Source: Methylobacterium nonmethylotrophicum (GTDB lineage Bacteria > Pseudomonadota > Alphaproteobacteria > Rhizobiales > Beijerinckiaceae). Taken from it: a DNA stretch of 64,000 nucleotides. The position numbers and the translations under genes are program-made. Position 1 is the first letter of the stretch. Each line of letters opens with the position of its first letter. The notes under the pieces were generated by a model. That model searched no databases, had not been told where the DNA came from, and worked only from the letters and a program-made list of their open reading frames with translations. Location: the NCBI RefSeq assembly GCF_004745635.1, contig NZ_SRLB01000008.1, positions 228,551 to 292,550 on the forward strand, given 5' to 3'. Below, piece after piece: positions 34,367 through 42,805 of the stretch.

Positions 34367-35293
34367 TCAGCGCCGGACCTTGAGGGTGAAGAGCCCCTGC
34401 GGGCGCAACATCAGGATCGCCACGACGCCGAGCAGCGTCAGGACCTTGGCGGTCGAGCCGGACAGGAAGAACTCGAGGGTCGACTGCGTCTGCGAGATCG
34501 AGAAGGCCGACGCGATGGTGCCGAGCAGGCTCGCGGCGCCGCCGAAGACCACGATCAGGAAGGTGTCGACGATGTAGAGCTGGCCCGAGGTCGGCCCGGT
34601 CGAGCCGATCATCGTGAAGGCCGCGCCCGCGATGCCGGCGATGCCGCAGCCGATGCCGAAGGTGGTGCGGTCGACACGGTCGGTGTCGATGCCGACCGCG
34701 CCCGCCATGACGCGGTTCTGCATCACCGCGCGCACCTGCTTGCCCCAGCGCGAGGCGAAGAGCAGCAGCGCCACCGCGAGGGTGATGAGCACCGTCACGC
34801 CCATCACGAACAGGCCGTTGATCGGGATCTCGATCGTGTCGGTGGCCTGGACCGAGCCCATCATCCAGGCGGGCAGTTCGACGCCGACCTCGCGGGCGCC
34901 GAAGATCGAGCGGTAGGCCTGCTGCAGGATCAGCGACAGGCCCCAGGTGGCCAGCAGCGTGTCGAGGGGCCGCTTGTAGAGGTGGCGGATCAGCGCCCAC
35001 TCGACCAGCATCCCGAGCGCCCCCGAGGCCAGGAAGGCCAGCCCCATCGCCACGAAGAAGTAGGCCGGGAACAGCCCGGGCAGGTGCGCCTGGAAGAAGC
35101 CCGAGCACAGGTAGGTCACGTAGGCGCCGAGGATCATGAACTCCCCGTGCGCCATGTTGATGACGCCCATCTGCCCGAAGATGATGGCGAGGCCGAGCGC
35201 CATCAGAACGTAGACCGAGAACAGGATCAGGCCGGCGAAGCCCTGCATCACGAAGATCGAGCCGAGATCGCCGAGGGAGTAGTCACCGAACAT
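34367..35293 (-). CDS. urtB: urea/short-amide ABC transporter permease UrtB
   Basis: 308 aa LivH-type permease. FGQMGVINMAHGEFMILGAY is the classic motif, and ALIRHLYKRPLDTLLATWGL and GCGIAGIAGAAFTMIGSTGP follow. The start at 35291-35293 (MFGDYSLGDLGS) lies 113 nt after urtA, across a palindrome at 35351-35378. Many UrtB proteins have a long N-terminal secreted domain; this one is the short form. Confidence 0.92.
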   Translation of the reverse strand: MFGDYSLGDLGSIFVMQGFAGLILFSVYVLMALGLAIIFGQMGVINMAHGEFMILGAYVTYLCSGFFQAHLPGLFPAYFFVAMGLAFLASGALGMLVEWALIRHLYKRPLDTLLATWGLSLILQQAYRSIFGAREVGVELPAWMMGSVQATDTIEIPINGLFVMGVTVLITLAVALLLFASRWGKQVRAVMQNRVMAGAVGIDTDRVDRTTFGIGCGIAGIAGAAFTMIGSTGPTSGQLYIVDTFLIVVFGGAASLLGTIASAFSISQTQSTLEFFLSGSTAKVLTLLGVVAILMLRPQGLFTLKVRR

Positions 35294-35350
35294 GGGCGGG
35301 CTCCGGGATGGAAGGGCGCGGGGCGAGGATGTTGACGCGGGCGGCGCGGG

Positions 35351-35378
35351 AACCCCTCTCCCGTGCGGGAGAGGGGTT
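35351..35378. repeat. palindromic repeat between urtA and urtB
   Basis: A 13-bp stem (AACCCCTCTCCCG and complement) with a TG centre, the same core as the pair at 28774 and 28901. Between a highly expressed binding protein gene and its permease gene, such a stem often protects the upstream mRNA or attenuates the downstream part. Confidence 0.7.
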
Positions 35379-35406
35379 CCCCGCGCGCGTCGCGAGGGCC
35401 GGCGGA

Positions 35407-36660
35407 CTACTGGTACCCGACCGGGAACGGGTTCGGCTCGATCAGGTCCGCGCTCTCGTAGACCACGTCGAACTGACCGTCCGCCTTGGCGAGGCCGACC
35501 CGGGTCTTCGACCAGAGGTGATGGTTCTTGTGAATGCGCACGTAGCCCTCCGGCGCGCCCTTGAACTCGATGCCGGTCGAGCCCGCCGCGATCTTGTCGA
35601 CGTCGAACGAGCCGACCTTCTCGGCGGTGAGCTTCCACAGGAAGGGGCCGAGATAGGCGGCCTGCGTGACGTCGCCGATCACCGTCTTCTCGCCCCACAT
35701 CTTCTTGAAGGCGGCGACGAACTTCTCGTTGTTCGGGTTCTTGAGCGACTGGAAGTACTTCATGCAGGCGTAGGCGCCGGCGATGTTCTCGCCGCCGATG
35801 CCGTCGATCTCGTCCTCGGTCACCGAGATCGTCATCAGCACCTGCTTCGACAGGTCGATGCCGGCCGCCTTGAGCTGCTTGTAGAACGCCACGTTCGAGC
35901 CGCCGACCACGTCGGTGAAGATCACGTTCGGCTTCGTCAGCTTGATCTTGTTGATCACCGAGTTGAACTGGGTGTGGCCGAGCGGGAAGTACTCCTCGCC
36001 GACGACCTTGCCCTTGATCACGTTCTCGACGTGCTTGCGGGCGATCTTGTTCGAGGTGCGTGGCCAGATGTAGTCCGAGCCGATGAAGAAGAAGGTCTTG
36101 CCGCCCTTCTCCTTGGCGACCCAGTCGAGGCCGGCCAGGATCTGCTGCGTCGCCTCCTGGCCGGTATAGATGACGTTCTTCGACTCCTCCAGACCTTCGT
36201 AGAAGGTCGGATAGTAGAGCATGCCGTTATACTGCTCGAAGACCGGCAGCACCGCCTTGCGGGAGGCCGAGGTCCAGCAGCCGAACACCGCCGCGCACTT
36301 GTCGTTGACGAGGAGCTTCTTGGCCTTCTCGGCGAAGGTCGGCCAGTCGGAGGCGCCGTCCTCCTGGATGATCTTGATCTTGCGGCCGAGCACGCCGCCC
36401 TCGGCGTTGATCTGCTCGATGGCGAGCTTTTCCGCCTGCTGCGCGCCGGTCTCCGAGATCGCCATCGTGCCGGTGACGGAGTGCAGGATGCCGACCGTCA
36501 CCTCGGTGTCGGTGACGGCGAGCCCCGTGGTGTTGACCGCCGAGGTCGGCGCCGCGGCGACCGCGAAGCGGGGCAGGGCGGCGGCAGCCGGCACGGCCGC
36601 CAGTCCCATCAGCAGCCGGCGCCGCAGCGCGGATTCCAGGACCCGGTCGTTCTCAGCCAT
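35407..36660 (-). CDS. urtA: urea/short-amide ABC transporter substrate-binding protein UrtA
   Basis: 417 aa. The Tat-like leader (RRRLLMGLAAVPAAAALPRF) is followed by the UrtA fold: VTVGILHSVTGTMAISETGA, FGCWTSASRKAVLPVFEQYN, LYYPTFYEGLEESKNVIYTG and DYIWPRTSNKIARKHV. These are diagnostic for UrtA/FmdD/AmiC-like receptors, which bind urea or short amides. It is the first gene of the long minus-strand cluster and is divergent from the NCS1-kinase. In Methylophilus the equivalent FmdD serves amide and urea uptake next to formamidase, which fits here. Confidence 0.94.
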   Translation of the reverse strand: MAENDRVLESALRRRLLMGLAAVPAAAALPRFAVAAAPTSAVNTTGLAVTDTEVTVGILHSVTGTMAISETGAQQAEKLAIEQINAEGGVLGRKIKIIQEDGASDWPTFAEKAKKLLVNDKCAAVFGCWTSASRKAVLPVFEQYNGMLYYPTFYEGLEESKNVIYTGQEATQQILAGLDWVAKEKGGKTFFFIGSDYIWPRTSNKIARKHVENVIKGKVVGEEYFPLGHTQFNSVINKIKLTKPNVIFTDVVGGSNVAFYKQLKAAGIDLSKQVLMTISVTEDEIDGIGGENIAGAYACMKYFQSLKNPNNEKFVAAFKKMWGEKTVIGDVTQAAYLGPFLWKLTAEKVGSFDVDKIAAGSTGIEFKGAPEGYVRIHKNHHLWSKTRVGLAKADGQFDVVYESADLIEPNPFPVGYQ

Positions 36661-36756
36661 CGCTCGTCCTCTCCTGCAGCCGTGTCGCGGGGGTCCCGGA
36701 CGAGCCGTCCCCGGTGCGATCGGACGTTAGGCTAGGCAGCGTTGTGCGACGCAGCA

Positions 36757-36776
36757 TATACGCTGTTTTGCGTATA
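36757..36776. promoter_or_regulatory. TATACGC-6-GCGTATA inverted repeat in the urtA/kinase divergent promoter region
   Basis: Perfect 7-bp arms at 36757-36763 and 36770-36776 around TGTTTT, in the only AT-richer patch of the 278-bp divergent spacer. The position, 97 bp upstream of urtA and about 160 bp upstream of the kinase, fits an operator or promoter element. No sigma-54 motif was found in this spacer. Confidence 0.45.
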
Positions 36777-36938
36777 CCGCCCGGCCGCGCGGCTGGACAG
36801 GATCATGCGCTCCCGTGCGGCGCGCGGGCCGGACAGTCCGCAGGCAGTCTCCCGGGCGGTCCGGCTCGGCGCGCGCCTTGCTGGTATCGCGGAACGAGGG
36901 TCGAAGACTGCGCCACGACGGGCGCGATGCGGAGGCTC

Positions 36939-39900
36939 ATGCCCGGACGACAGCGCATCATCCCGGTCCGCCGCGACTACAACCGGTGGGTGGCGAACGA
37001 GACGCTGGAGGACTTCGCCCTGCGCTTCACGGCGAAGCGCGCCCGGCGCTGGTCGGTGATGCGGGTCGCCCAGACGGCGCTCGGCTCGGTGGCCTTCCTG
37101 GCCCTGGAGGCGATCGGCGGCACGCTGATCCTGTCGAGCGGCTTCACCAACACGCTTCTGGCGGTGCTCACCGTCGGGCTCGTCATCTTCGCCACCGGCG
37201 TGCCGGTGAGCGCCTACGCGGCCCGCTACGGGCTCGACGTCGATCTCCTGACCCGCGGGGCGGGTTTCGGCTATATCGGCTCGACCATCACCTCGCTCAT
37301 CTACGCGAGCTTCACCTACCTGTTCTTCGCCATCGAGGCGGCGATCCTGGCGCTCGCCCTCGAGCTCGGCTTCGGTCTGCCGCTCGCCGTCGGCTACCTC
37401 GTCAGCGCGCTGGCGGTGATCCCGCTCGTCACCTACGGCATCGCGCTGATCAGCCGGTTCCAGCTCGTCACGCAGCCGGTCTGGCTGGCGCTGAACCTCC
37501 TGCCGGTCGCCTTCATCGCGGCCTACGCGGATGCGCCGCTCGAGGCCTGGATGCGCCATGCCGGCCTGTCGGGCGAGCGGGGCGGGGGCTTCGACCTCCT
37601 CCTCTACGGCGCGGCCTGCGGTATCCTGTTCTCGCTCATCGCGCAGATCGGCGAGCAGGTGGATTTCCTGCGCTTCGTGCCGCCGCCGGAGCCGGCGCGG
37701 CGCGGGCGCTGGTGGGCGGCGGTGCTCGGGGCGGGGGCGGGCTGGATCCTGCCCGGGATGCTCAAGATCCTGCTCGGCTCGTACCTCGCCGTGCTGGCGC
37801 TGGCCCACGGCGTGTCGCCCGAGCGCGCGAGCGAGCCGACCCAGATGTACGCGGTCGCCTTCGGCTACGTCGTGTCGGCGCCCGGCGCCGCCATCGCGCT
37901 GACCACGCTCTTCGTCGTGCTCTCGCAGCTCAAGATCAACGTGACCAACGCCTATGCGGGCTCGATCGCGTGGTCGAACTTCTTCTCGCGCCTGACCCAC
38001 AGCCATCCGGGGCGGGTGGTCTGGCTCCTCTTCAACGTCGCCATCGCGCTGCTCTTGATGGAACTCGGCGTCTACAAGACCCTGGAGCGCACGCTCGGCT
38101 TCTACGCCCTGGTGGCGGCGGCCTGGATGGGGGCGCTCGTCGCCGACCTCGCGGTCAACAAGCCGCTCGGCCTCTCGCCGCCCGGCATCGAGTTCAAGCG
38201 CGCGCACCTCTACGACGTGAATCCGGTCGGCACCGGCGCGATGGCGCTCGCCTGCCTCCTCGCCTGCCCGGCCTATGCGGGCCTGTTCGGGGAAGGGCCG
38301 CAGGCCTTCGCGGCCTTCGTCGCGCTGGGCACCGCCTTCGCGGCCGCCCCCCTGATCGCCTGGGCGACGGGGGGACGCTACTACCTCGCGCGCCGGCCGC
38401 GCCGGCACTGGCGGCATCGCGGCGAGATCACCTGCGGGGTCTGCGAGCACGGCTTCGAGCACGAGGACATGGCCCACTGCCCCGCCTACGGGGTGCCGAT
38501 CTGCTCGCTCTGCTGCTCCCTCGACGCCCGCTGCGGCGACCTCTGCAAGCCGCATGCGCGGCTGGGCGCCCAGGCGCGCCACGTCGCCGAGCGCCTGCTC
38601 CCGGCGCGCGTCGCGGCGCTCGTCGACTCGCGGCTGGGGCGCTACGCGGGGGTGATGCTGGCGCTCTGCGCCGCCGCCGGGCTGATCCTCGGCGTCATCT
38701 ACGCCGAGGGCGCGCACCGGGCGCCCGAGCACCGCGCGGTGCTGGCGCAGGCGCTGCAGGCGGTGTTCTTCGTCATGGCGGTGATCTTCGGGGTGGTGGC
38801 GTGGCTCTTCGTGCTGGCGCAGGAGAGCCGCCGCGTCGCGCAGGAGGAGACCGCCCGCCAGACGGCACTCCACCGGGCCGAGATCGCCGCCCACAGGGTC
38901 ACCGACGCCAAGCTCCAGAAGGCCAAGGAGGCGGCGGAGGCGGCCAACCTCGCCAAGAGCCGCTACGTGGTGGGCATCAGCCACGAGCTGCGCACGCCGC
39001 TCAACGCCGTGCTCGGCTACGCCCAGCTCCTCGAGGCCGACGCGGCGATCCCGCCGCAGCGCCGTTCCGGCATCCGGGTGATCCGGCGCAGCGCCGAGCA
39101 TCTCTCGGGCCTGATCGATGGGCTCCTCGACATCTCGCGCATGGAGGCGGGCCGGCTCCAGCTCCACCGCGACGAGGTCCGGCTGCCCGACTTCCTCGAT
39201 CAGATCGTCGACATGTGCCGGCCGCAGGCCGAGGCGGTCGGGCTGGAGTTCCGCTTCGACAGGCCGAGAAGCCTGCCGGCCCTCGTCGCGACCGACGAGA
39301 AGCGCCTGCGCCAGATCCTCCTCAACCTGATCTCGAACGCGATCAAGTTCACGGCCCGCGGCCACGTCGAACTCCAGATGACCTACCGCAGCCAGATCGC
39401 CGAGTTCGCCGTGACCGACACCGGCACCGGCATCCCGGAGGCCGACCGCCAGCGCATCTTCGAGCCCTTCGTGCGCGGCTCGCTGCCGGCCGCCACGAGC
39501 ACGCCCGGTACCGGGCTCGGCCTGACCATCGCGCACCTGCTGGCGCAGGTGATGGGCGGCGAGATCACGGTGACGAGCGAGCTCGGGCGCGGCAGCACCT
39601 TCCGGTTGCGGCTGATGCTGTCCTCCCTGGCGGGCCCGGCCCGTGCTGCGCCCGCCGAGGCGCCGATCACCGGCTATACCGGGCGGCGGCGCACGATCTT
39701 CGTGGTCGACGACGACCCGGCCCATCGCGACCTGATGCGCGAGATCCTGGTGCCGCTGGGCTTCACGCTGCTCTCGGCCGCCGACGGGCCGACCTGCCTC
39801 GATCTCGCCGCGGGCTGCCGGCCCGACCTCTTCCTCCTCGACATCGCCATGCCGGGCATGAACGGCTGGGAACTCGCCCGGGCCCTGCGCGCCTCCGGCC

Positions 39901-40286
39901 ACGGCCCGGCCCGCATCGCCATGATGTCGGCCAACGCCCACGAGATCAGCCCGGTGCGGGGCGAGGACGCGCCGCACGACGCGATGATCGCCAAGCCCTT
40001 CGACCTGCGCGACTTCCTGGGCCGCATCCAAGGGCTGCTCGGCCTCGACTGGACGAGCCCGGAGGCGCCCGCGCCGCATCACGGCCCGCGGCGGGCGGGC
40101 CCCGAGGAGATCGCCGAGCTGATCCGGCTCGGGCGCATCGGCCACGTGCGGGGCATCGAGGCGAAGCTCGCGGAGATCGAGGCCGCGGCGCCCGAGCCCT
40201 ATCTCGCCGAGCTGCGCGGCCTCGTGCAGGCCTACGACCTGCCGCGCTACATGGCGATGCTCGAAGGGATGCGCGGCGATGCCTGA
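36939..40286 (+). CDS. hybrid histidine kinase fused to an NCS1-type permease domain
   Basis: 1115 aa. Residues about 10-480 form a cytosine/purine/allantoin (NCS1) permease-like region with around twelve TM helices (VRRDYNRWVANETLEDFALR, TRGAGFGYIGSTITSLIYAS, LSQLKINVTNAYAGSIAWSN). A Cys-rich zinc-binding-like cluster follows (C499-C536), then two TM helices, a coiled coil, the kinase core (H682 in SHELRTPLN; NLISNAIKF; DTGTGIPE; GTGLGLTIAH) and a receiver domain (D968 in LLDIAMPGM). The layout parallels CbrA-type transporter-kinases but with NCS1 in place of an SLC5 domain. It overlaps the response regulator gene by 8 nt and is divergent from urtA. ATG 36927 is an alternative start; 36939 follows GGAGG closely. 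Confidence 0.9.
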   Translation: MPGRQRIIPVRRDYNRWVANETLEDFALRFTAKRARRWSVMRVAQTALGSVAFLALEAIGGTLILSSGFTNTLLAVLTVGLVIFATGVPVSAYAARYGLDVDLLTRGAGFGYIGSTITSLIYASFTYLFFAIEAAILALALELGFGLPLAVGYLVSALAVIPLVTYGIALISRFQLVTQPVWLALNLLPVAFIAAYADAPLEAWMRHAGLSGERGGGFDLLLYGAACGILFSLIAQIGEQVDFLRFVPPPEPARRGRWWAAVLGAGAGWILPGMLKILLGSYLAVLALAHGVSPERASEPTQMYAVAFGYVVSAPGAAIALTTLFVVLSQLKINVTNAYAGSIAWSNFFSRLTHSHPGRVVWLLFNVAIALLLMELGVYKTLERTLGFYALVAAAWMGALVADLAVNKPLGLSPPGIEFKRAHLYDVNPVGTGAMALACLLACPAYAGLFGEGPQAFAAFVALGTAFAAAPLIAWATGGRYYLARRPRRHWRHRGEITCGVCEHGFEHEDMAHCPAYGVPICSLCCSLDARCGDLCKPHARLGAQARHVAERLLPARVAALVDSRLGRYAGVMLALCAAAGLILGVIYAEGAHRAPEHRAVLAQALQAVFFVMAVIFGVVAWLFVLAQESRRVAQEETARQTALHRAEIAAHRVTDAKLQKAKEAAEAANLAKSRYVVGISHELRTPLNAVLGYAQLLEADAAIPPQRRSGIRVIRRSAEHLSGLIDGLLDISRMEAGRLQLHRDEVRLPDFLDQIVDMCRPQAEAVGLEFRFDRPRSLPALVATDEKRLRQILLNLISNAIKFTARGHVELQMTYRSQIAEFAVTDTGTGIPEADRQRIFEPFVRGSLPAATSTPGTGLGLTIAHLLAQVMGGEITVTSELGRGSTFRLRLMLSSLAGPARAAPAEAPITGYTGRRRTIFVVDDDPAHRDLMREILVPLGFTLLSAADGPTCLDLAAGCRPDLFLLDIAMPGMNGWELARALRASGHGPARIAMMSANAHEISPVRGEDAPHDAMIAKPFDLRDFLGRIQGLLGLDWTSPEAPAPHHGPRRAGPEEIAELIRLGRIGHVRGIEAKLAEIEAAAPEPYLAELRGLVQAYDLPRYMAMLEGMRGDA

Positions 40287-41181
40287 GCCCGGCCGCGACC
40301 TCGTCCTCGTCGTCGACGACTCGCCCGAGACCCTGAGCTTCCTCACCGCCGCGATCGAGGCGACGGGCGCCACCGTGCTGGTCGCGGTCTCGGGCGAGGC
40401 CGCCCTGGTGCTGGTGCAGGAGATCACCCCCGACATCGTCCTCCTCGACGCGGTGATGCCGGGCCTCGACGGGTTCGAGACCTGCCGGCGCCTGAAGGCC
40501 GACGCGGCGCTCGCCCACGTCCCGGTGATCTTCATGACCGGCCTGTCCGAGACCGAGCACATCGTGCGGGGTCTCGAGGCCGGCGGGGTCGACTACGTCA
40601 CGAAGCCGATCTCGGCCGGCGAGATCCTGGCGCGGATCCGCGTCCACCTCGCCAATGCGCGGGCGGCCCAGAGCGCGCGGCTCGCCCTCGACAGCGCCGG
40701 GCGCTTCCTGTTCGCGGTCGACGCCGCGGGGGCGGTCCGCTGGTGCACGCCGCAGGCGGTGAGGCTCCTGCGCGACCTCGACCCCGCCGCCCCGGGCGAC
40801 CCGGCGCTGCCGCCCGCCGCGCGGGCCTGGCTGCGCGCCGGGTCCGCCGGCCCGCTGACGCTGACGCTCCGCGACGGCCGCCGCCTGCAGCTCAGCCGGA
40901 TCGGCCGCGTCGGCGGCGACGAGGTGCTGCTGCGCCTCACCCTCGAGAGCGGCGGCGAGATCGAGCGCCTGCGCCGGGTGCTCGGCCTGACCCACCGGGA
41001 AGCCGAGGTGCTGCTCTGGGTCTCCCGCGGCAAGGCCAGCCGCGACATCGGCGAGATCCTCTCGCTCAGCCCCCGCACCGTCACCAAGCACCTGGAGCAG
41101 ATCTACGCCAAGCTCGGCGTCGAGAACCGCACCTCGGCCTCGGCGCTGGTCGTGCGCGCGCTCCAGGACGAGCGGGCCTGA
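40279..41181 (+). CDS. response regulator with LuxR-type DNA-binding domain
   Basis: 300 aa. The receiver domain (residues about 8-125) has the acidic pair VVDDSPE, the phosphoacceptor D57 in VLLDAVMPG, and K in VTKPI. The linker of about 100 residues (FAVDAAGAVRWCTPQAVRLL) looks like a degenerate PAS domain. The LuxR/GerE helix-turn-helix is at 235-295 (LTHREAEVLLWVSRGKASRD, LSPRTVTKHLEQIYAKLGVE). The 8-nt overlap with the NCS1-kinase makes it the cognate output; likely targets are the divergent urea/amide operon, but this is inferred. Confidence 0.92.
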   Translation: MPEPGRDLVLVVDDSPETLSFLTAAIEATGATVLVAVSGEAALVLVQEITPDIVLLDAVMPGLDGFETCRRLKADAALAHVPVIFMTGLSETEHIVRGLEAGGVDYVTKPISAGEILARIRVHLANARAAQSARLALDSAGRFLFAVDAAGAVRWCTPQAVRLLRDLDPAAPGDPALPPAARAWLRAGSAGPLTLTLRDGRRLQLSRIGRVGGDEVLLRLTLESGGEIERLRRVLGLTHREAEVLLWVSRGKASRDIGEILSLSPRTVTKHLEQIYAKLGVENRTSASALVVRALQDERA

Positions 41182-41376
41182 CCGGCCGCCTGCCGGATCG
41201 GCGCGGCTTCGGATTGCGTCGCGCGACCGGGCGGCGTCGGGCCGGACGGCAGGCGGAGGCGGGCACGGTCGCCCGGTCCCGCGGCGAGGCGGCTGCGCCG
41301 TCGCCCGTGTCCCAGCGCGGCGCCGGTGATGATCCCGTGACGGCAGCGCCCTCCTCTAACCACAAGGGCCGTCCCC

Positions 41377-42636
41377 TCACGACGGAAACAGGTTCCCGGG
41401 AGGACCGGCGGCGATCCGGCGGACCACGTCGAGGAGCACGTCGGCGCCCGCCACCAGGTCGGCATCCGCGGTGAATTCCCGCGGATTGTGGCTGATGCCG
41501 TCCCGGCTGGGGACGAAGATCATTGCTGCCGGGCAGAGCCGCGCCATCATCTGCGCGTCGTGGCCGGCGCCCGACGTCATCCGCCGGGTCGACAGGCCGC
41601 GTGCTCCGGCGGCGGCCTCGATCGCCCGGACGAGGCCGGGATCGAACGTGACGGGGTCGAAGCGGGCGAGCCGGCGCACCGAGACCGCGACGCCCTCGGC
41701 CCGGGCGATCTCCTGCAGCCGCGCCGCGACATCCGCCTCCAGCCTCGCGAGCGCGTCCGCGTCGGGATCGCGCAGGTCGACCGTGAGCACGGCGCGCCCC
41801 GGGATCACGTTGATGGCATCGGGCTCCAGGCGGAGACGGCCGATCGTGGCGACGCTGCGGCCGTTGCCGCGGCGCGCACGCTCGCGCAGCCAGGTCACGA
41901 GCCCGGCTGCGGCGACGCCCGCGTCCTGCCGCAGGCTCATCGGCGTGGTCCCGGCATGGTTGGCCGTGCCCTCGATGACGACCTCCTGCCAGGAGATCCC
42001 CTGCAGGGTCTCGACCGCCCCGATCGCGATGCCCTCGCGCTCCAGCACGGGACCCTGCTCGACATGCAGCTCGACATAGGCGTGCGGCACGAGAAAGCCC
42101 GGCGCCTGCGGCCCGGCATAGCCGATCCGCGCCAGCTCCTCGCCGAGCCGCGTCCCGTCGGTCCCGACCGTCGCCAGGGCCTCCTCCGGCGGGAGGCCGC
42201 CGGCATAGACGAGCGAGCCCAGCATGTCCGGGGCGTAGCGCACGCCCTCCTCGTTGGTGAACGCGGCGACGGCGAGCGGGCGCGCGGGGATCTCGCCCGC
42301 GTCCCGCAGGGCCTCGACGACGCCGATCCCGGCGAGCACGCCCGCGCAGCCGTCATAGGCGCCGGCATCGATCACGGTGTCGATGTGCGAGCCCATCATC
42401 ACGGGAGCGCCCTGCGCCCCTGCCGGGCACCACAGGCCGATCAGGTTGCCGATCCAGTCGATCTCGACCGCGAGCCCGGCCTCGCGCATCCAGCCCGCGA
42501 CGGCGTCGCGGCCGGCGCGGTCGGCGTCCGACGCAGCGAGGCGCGTGCGCCGTCCCTGGTCGTCGCGACCGATGGCGGCGAGCGTCCGCAGGCGGTGCAG
42601 GAAACGCGTGGCGTCGATGCCGGAGGATGGGGACAT
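41377..42636 (-). CDS. M20-family Zn-dependent amidohydrolase (N-carbamoyl-L-amino-acid hydrolase/allantoate amidohydrolase-like)
   Basis: 419 aa. Metal ligands are visible in MMGSHIDTVIDAGAYDGCAG and FTNEEGVRYAPDMLG, and the typical ELHVEQGPVLEREGI and NHAGTTPMSLRQD of this group are present. SGAGHDAQMMARLCPAAMIF and DGISHNPREFT complete the site. Enzymes of this branch release ammonia and CO2 from carbamoyl amino acids, ureidoglycine-type compounds or allantoate. It is last in a minus-strand operon with a PLP lyase and a remnant amidohydrolase. A second, different paralogue lies at 45735-46991. Confidence 0.88.
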   Translation of the reverse strand: MSPSSGIDATRFLHRLRTLAAIGRDDQGRRTRLAASDADRAGRDAVAGWMREAGLAVEIDWIGNLIGLWCPAGAQGAPVMMGSHIDTVIDAGAYDGCAGVLAGIGVVEALRDAGEIPARPLAVAAFTNEEGVRYAPDMLGSLVYAGGLPPEEALATVGTDGTRLGEELARIGYAGPQAPGFLVPHAYVELHVEQGPVLEREGIAIGAVETLQGISWQEVVIEGTANHAGTTPMSLRQDAGVAAAGLVTWLRERARRGNGRSVATIGRLRLEPDAINVIPGRAVLTVDLRDPDADALARLEADVAARLQEIARAEGVAVSVRRLARFDPVTFDPGLVRAIEAAAGARGLSTRRMTSGAGHDAQMMARLCPAAMIFVPSRDGISHNPREFTADADLVAGADVLLDVVRRIAAGPPGNLFPS

Positions 42637-42657
42637 GGCGGGCTCGCTCCTGACCGG

Positions 42658-42804
42658 TCAGGCCGCCGGCAGGCGCCGGCGGACAATGGCGAGGGGGAAG
42701 GCGGCGCCGTCGGGGAGCGCCGCGTCGTCGAAGTCGTGGGCCGGGTCGTGCAGCGGCGCCGAATCGCCGTGACGCAGCGGGGCATGGGACGCAAGGTCGG
42801 GCAC
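42658..42804 (-). pseudogene. 48-codon remnant of an M20D amidohydrolase C-terminus
   Basis: From a GTG one base after the upstream lyase stop, the frame reads a short protein whose core LHDPAHDFDDAALPDGAAF and ending RRRLPAA resemble the last 35 residues of hippurate-hydrolase-type M20D peptidases (usually LHNPxYDFNDxxLPxGAxFW). No N-terminal or metal-binding part is present nearby. It is therefore probably the leftover tail of a deleted gene between the lyase and the other M20 hydrolase, still in frame and possibly still translated. The family resemblance is by eye over a short stretch. Confidence 0.45.
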
Positions 42805-42805
42805 G

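Noticed and set aside
33101..35335. Plus-strand open frame of 744 codons
   Set aside because: Shadow of urtB and urtC; its His/Glu/Arg-rich translation has no fold signature.
35407..36660. Leucine/branched-chain amino-acid binding protein
   Set aside because: The specific segments and the UrtD/UrtE-type partners point to UrtA, a urea/short-amide receptor.
36732..40562. Minus-strand open frame of 1276 codons opposite the NCS1-kinase
   Set aside because: It is antisense to a clear multi-domain protein, shows no family motif, and has the Arg/Gly/Ala/Asp-rich composition typical of shadow frames in high-GC DNA.
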